Of a stretch of 7,717 bases of DNA, positions 5,584-7,717 are shown piece by piece (positions within the stretch are counted from its first letter, which is position 1; the number at the start of each line of letters is the position of its first letter). The position numbers and the translations under genes are program-made. The stretch comes from an uncultured bacterium. Lineage in GTDB: Bacteria; Actinomycetota; Coriobacteriia; Coriobacteriales; Coriobacteriaceae. Location of the stretch: positions 1 through 7,717 of the forward strand of contig CAJMPK010000068.1 in assembly GCA_905215205.1 (NCBI GenBank), in the 5' to 3' direction. The notes under the pieces were generated by a model. That model did no database searches and was not told the DNA's origin. It worked only from the letters and a program-made list of their open reading frames with translations.

Positions 5584-6078
5584 TTACTCCTTAGCGGTTT
5601 TCTGTAGCAGGCAGACGGCCCAGGCGCCGATTCCCTCGCCTTGGCCTTCCCAACCGAGCTTTTCGGTCGTGGTGGCGGCGACGCCCACGTTTTCGACGTC
5701 AACGCCCAGGGCATGGGCAAGGTTGGCACGCATGGCATCGCGGTGCGGGGTGATCTTGGGTTGCTGACAGGCAATGGTGCAGTCGGCATCGACAAACTCA
5801 AAGCCCAGCTCGCGCGCATAGTCCATCACGCGAGCGAGCAGCACCATCGAATCGGCACCCTCGTACGCGGGATCGGTGTCGGGGAATAGCTTGCCGATGT
5901 CTCCCCCGCGGCAGGCGCCCAGAATGGCGTCGGCCAAGGCGTGCGCGAGCACATCGGCATCCGAGTGGCCCAGCAGGCCACGCTCGTAGGGGATGTCGAC
6001 CCCGCCGATGATACATCGACGCCCCTCCACCAGACGGTGGACGTCGTAGCCGTGGCCAATGCGCAGGTTACTGAACAT
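5584..6078 (-). CDS. ispF: 2-C-methyl-D-erythritol 2,4-cyclodiphosphate synthase, 164 aa
   Basis: Catalyses ring closure of 4-diphosphocytidyl-methylerythritol 2-phosphate to methylerythritol cyclodiphosphate with loss of CMP, the fifth step of the MEP isoprenoid pathway; the family works as a trimer. The N-terminal GYDVHR gives metal ligands D12 and H14. The family signature HSDADVLAHALADAILGA starts at H38 and supplies the third ligand H46. The C-terminal TTTEKLGW and GIGAWA segments match the CDP-binding and core regions. The length is typical. The ATG overlaps the last 11 nt of ispD in another frame, with AGAGGA (6087-6092) 8 nt upstream inside ispD, so translation is probably coupled. 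The intermediate enzyme IspE is not in the window. Confidence 0.96.
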   Translation of the reverse strand: MFSNLRIGHGYDVHRLVEGRRCIIGGVDIPYERGLLGHSDADVLAHALADAILGACRGGDIGKLFPDTDPAYEGADSMVLLARVMDYARELGFEFVDADCTIACQQPKITPHRDAMRANLAHALGVDVENVGVAATTTEKLGWEGQGEGIGAWAVCLLQKTAKE

Positions 6079-6796
6079 GGGGAAGGTCCTCTCCCTCGGC
6101 CATGCGGCCGAGCAGAATCGCGGTTACGGGACGCAGGTCCTCGGGCACCGTCACCTTAAGGTTATCGCGCGGACTCTGGACGCAACGTACGCGTCCGCCC
6201 ATGCGCTCGACCAGCGACGAATCGTCGGTGCCGATAAAACCCTCGGCGATAGCTGCGGCGTGAGCACGCTTCATGGCGTCGACGCTAAAGATCTGCGGCG
6301 TCTGTGCGGCCCAATAGAGCTCGCGCGGCGGCGTCTCGACGATATTGTCGCCGTCGACGATCTTGAGCGTGTCGATCGCGGGCTGTCCGCACACGACACC
6401 GTCGAGGGCACGGTCGCCCATAAGCACGTCGATGGCATGGTCGATGGCCTCGGTGGTAATGAGCGGACGGGCGCCGTCGTGAATGGCAACATATTCGAAA
6501 CCCGCCGGAACCGCATGCACGCCGGCACGGGTGGAATCCTGACGGGTATCGCCGGCATCGGCAAAGCTGATGGGCGTGTCATAGTCAAACGGGTCGATGG
6601 CCAGGCGGCGCATCTCGGCACGGCGCTCGGCAGGACACACCACCACGATGTGGCCGACCTTGTCGCTACGATCGAACGCGCGGATGGACCAACTCATAAG
6701 GGGACGGCCCGCTACATTGACGAGCTGCTTGCCGCCAGGATTTCCAAAGCGCTGGCCGCTGCCGCCGGCAACGACCACGGCGCATACGGGCGCCAT
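6068..6796 (-). CDS. ispD: 2-C-methyl-D-erythritol 4-phosphate cytidylyltransferase, 242 aa
   Basis: Transfers CMP from CTP to methylerythritol 4-phosphate, the third MEP-pathway step. The N-terminal nucleotide-binding loop VVVAGGSGQRFG is followed by GGKQL, where R16 and K23 correspond to the catalytic R20 and K27 of the E. coli enzyme; the usual PKQ is GKQ here. DTRQDSTRAG (83-92) is the CTP base-contact segment, and AIHDGARPL (104-112) is the family motif with D107 in the substrate-binding position. The ATG overlaps the disA stop as TAATG, with AAGGGA upstream, and the 3' end overlaps ispF. Length is normal. ispD and ispF are separate genes here, not the IspDF fusion found in some proteobacteria. 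Confidence 0.96.
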   Translation of the reverse strand: MAPVCAVVVAGGSGQRFGNPGGKQLVNVAGRPLMSWSIRAFDRSDKVGHIVVVCPAERRAEMRRLAIDPFDYDTPISFADAGDTRQDSTRAGVHAVPAGFEYVAIHDGARPLITTEAIDHAIDVLMGDRALDGVVCGQPAIDTLKIVDGDNIVETPPRELYWAAQTPQIFSVDAMKRAHAAAIAEGFIGTDDSSLVERMGGRVRCVQSPRDNLKVTVPEDLRPVTAILLGRMAEGEDLPHVQ

Positions 6797-7717
6797 TATG
6801 CGTTCCCTTGCTTGGTGCCCTTCATGCGGTACAGGGAGTCCGCAAGAATGGCAGGGTTGTTGACGCCAAAGTCGCCCAGGCGCTCCGGATCCTCGCTGAT
6901 GTCATCCATGAGCTCCTGCAGCGAGCCGTACTCGTCGACGATCTTTTCGGCCACGCCGTCGCGCACGACGGACACACGCGAAAGCGTGCGCAGGCCCAGC
7001 GGCGTCATGACGGAGTCCTCGTCCAAGTCGTCATAGCCCAGAACTGCCGCCACGTGCTGCGGGTCGGACAGGTCCTTAGGCGTCATACGGGCAAGCTCGG
7101 CGCGGATCTTCTCGGCGTTGGCCTCAGAGGAATCGCTTGCGTAGTCGCGGATCATCAGGTCGTATTCGGTATCCATGCTGGAGCCCGCGAGCTGCTCGAG
7201 CTGCATCTGCACGAGCTTGCCCTGGTTGCCCAGCTTGACGATGCAATCCTTAAGCTCGGTCTTTGCCTGCTGCATGATCTCGAAGCTCGAGAAAATACCG
7301 GTAATGTCGGCGAGCGTGACGTAGTCGTCCAGCTCGAGGGCCGTCAGACGCAACAGGGAGCGATCGAGCGACTGGCGGGTGGTCTGGAGCGTGGCGACGA
7401 GCTGGTTGACCGAGCTCATGATGGTGGTGACGGGCTGGATCTCGTAGCTCTTACCGTGGACGTACACGTTGACGACGGCACGACGGGCCGAGACCGAAAT
7501 CACGATGGCGTCGGTAAGCACCGACATGCGGGCGGCGGTGCGGTGACGCATGCCCGTCTCGCTCGTGGCGAGCGAGGGATCGGGATTGAGGTGGAAATTG
7601 GCGCGCAGGATCTGGGTGAGGTCACCATCGATAACGATGGCGCCGTCCATCTTGGAAAGCTCGAACAGACGGTTCGAGGTGAACGAAATGTTGAGCGGGA
7701 AGCCGTCGTTACCGGCA
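6796..7717 (-). CDS. disA: DNA integrity scanning diadenylate cyclase DisA, 5'-truncated by window edge
   Basis: Makes cyclic di-AMP from two ATP and, by family knowledge, scans DNA for branched intermediates as an octamer. The reading frame continues through 7717. The first readable residues (AGNDGFPLNISFTSNRLFELSK) are DisA sequence upstream of the internal Met codon at 7648-7650, so that Met is not the start. Roughly 45-55 N-terminal residues should lie outside the window. The catalytic motifs are intact: MDGAIV just after 7650, and TSETGMRHRTA with RHRT at 7537-7548. A central helical linker follows, then the C-terminal helix-hairpin-helix DNA-binding region (from about YDDLDEDSV to LADSLYRMKG). 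It is the first visible gene of the operon and shares TAATG with ispD. c-di-AMP homeostasis in an operon with isoprenoid and tRNA genes is also seen in Bacillus. Confidence 0.97.
   Translation of the reverse strand, partial: AGNDGFPLNISFTSNRLFELSKMDGAIVIDGDLTQILRANFHLNPDPSLATSETGMRHRTAARMSVLTDAIVISVSARRAVVNVYVHGKSYEIQPVTTIMSSVNQLVATLQTTRQSLDRSLLRLTALELDDYVTLADITGIFSSFEIMQQAKTELKDCIVKLGNQGKLVQMQLEQLAGSSMDTEYDLMIRDYASDSSEANAEKIRAELARMTPKDLSDPQHVAAVLGYDDLDEDSVMTPLGLRTLSRVSVVRDGVAEKIVDEYGSLQELMDDISEDPERLGDFGVNNPAILADSLYRMKGTKQGNA

Noticed and set aside
4018..5607. 529-aa plus-strand ORF opposite cysS
   Set aside because: A shadow of high-G+C codons; cysS on the other strand has all family motifs.
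6059..7036. 325-aa plus-strand ORF opposite ispD/disA
   Set aside because: Antisense shadow spanning two clear genes.

Overview
The window looks like chromosomal DNA from a high-G+C anaerobic actinobacterium, most likely Coriobacteriia and close to Collinsella. That placement is an inference from overall style: G+C-rich conserved genes, Ala/Gly/Asp-rich proteins, strong AAGGAGG-type ribosome binding sites, and the DisA-IspD-IspF-CysRS-RlmB-YacP gene order. No marker gene in the window proves it.

Right part, 2326-7717, minus strand. This is a compact housekeeping gene string read right to left: disA (5' end outside the window), ispD, ispF, cysS, rlmB and a YacP/Rae1-type NYN nuclease gene. 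disA/ispD share a TAATG stop/start, ispD/ispF overlap by 11 nt, and ispF/cysS and rlmB/yacP are each 3 nt apart, so translational coupling is likely. The one real break is 3928-4113, between cysS and rlmB. It holds a roughly 100-nt imperfect inverted repeat and then a terminator-like hairpin. Functions are c-di-AMP synthesis, two steps of MEP isoprenoid synthesis, tRNA charging with cysteine, 23S rRNA methylation and a ribosome-linked nuclease. The order matches the well-known Firmicutes cluster, minus gltX, cysE and mrnC.

Middle part, 735-2298. A lone plus-strand gene of clearly different composition encodes a 446-aa protein. It has an N-terminal excisionase/MerR-like helix-turn-helix and a C-terminal HipA-like kinase domain with an apparently intact catalytic set. 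It is preceded by a 26+26 nt inverted repeat that includes its ribosome binding site. It has no separate HipB-like partner here and is convergent with the YacP gene.

Left part, 1-734. A minus-strand tRNA-Thr(TGT) has a plausible promoter and a strong intrinsic terminator. Beyond it lies a palindrome-rich stretch: three hairpin units of about 57 nt repeating every ~80 bp (349-567), a 23-bp-stem inverted repeat (232-297), and a stop-free minus-strand frame running off the left edge. Apart from that uncertain frame I see no credible protein gene in 1-659. The least explained signals in the window are the triple hairpin array, the two other long inverted repeats, and the HTH-HipA-like gene with its own palindromic leader.
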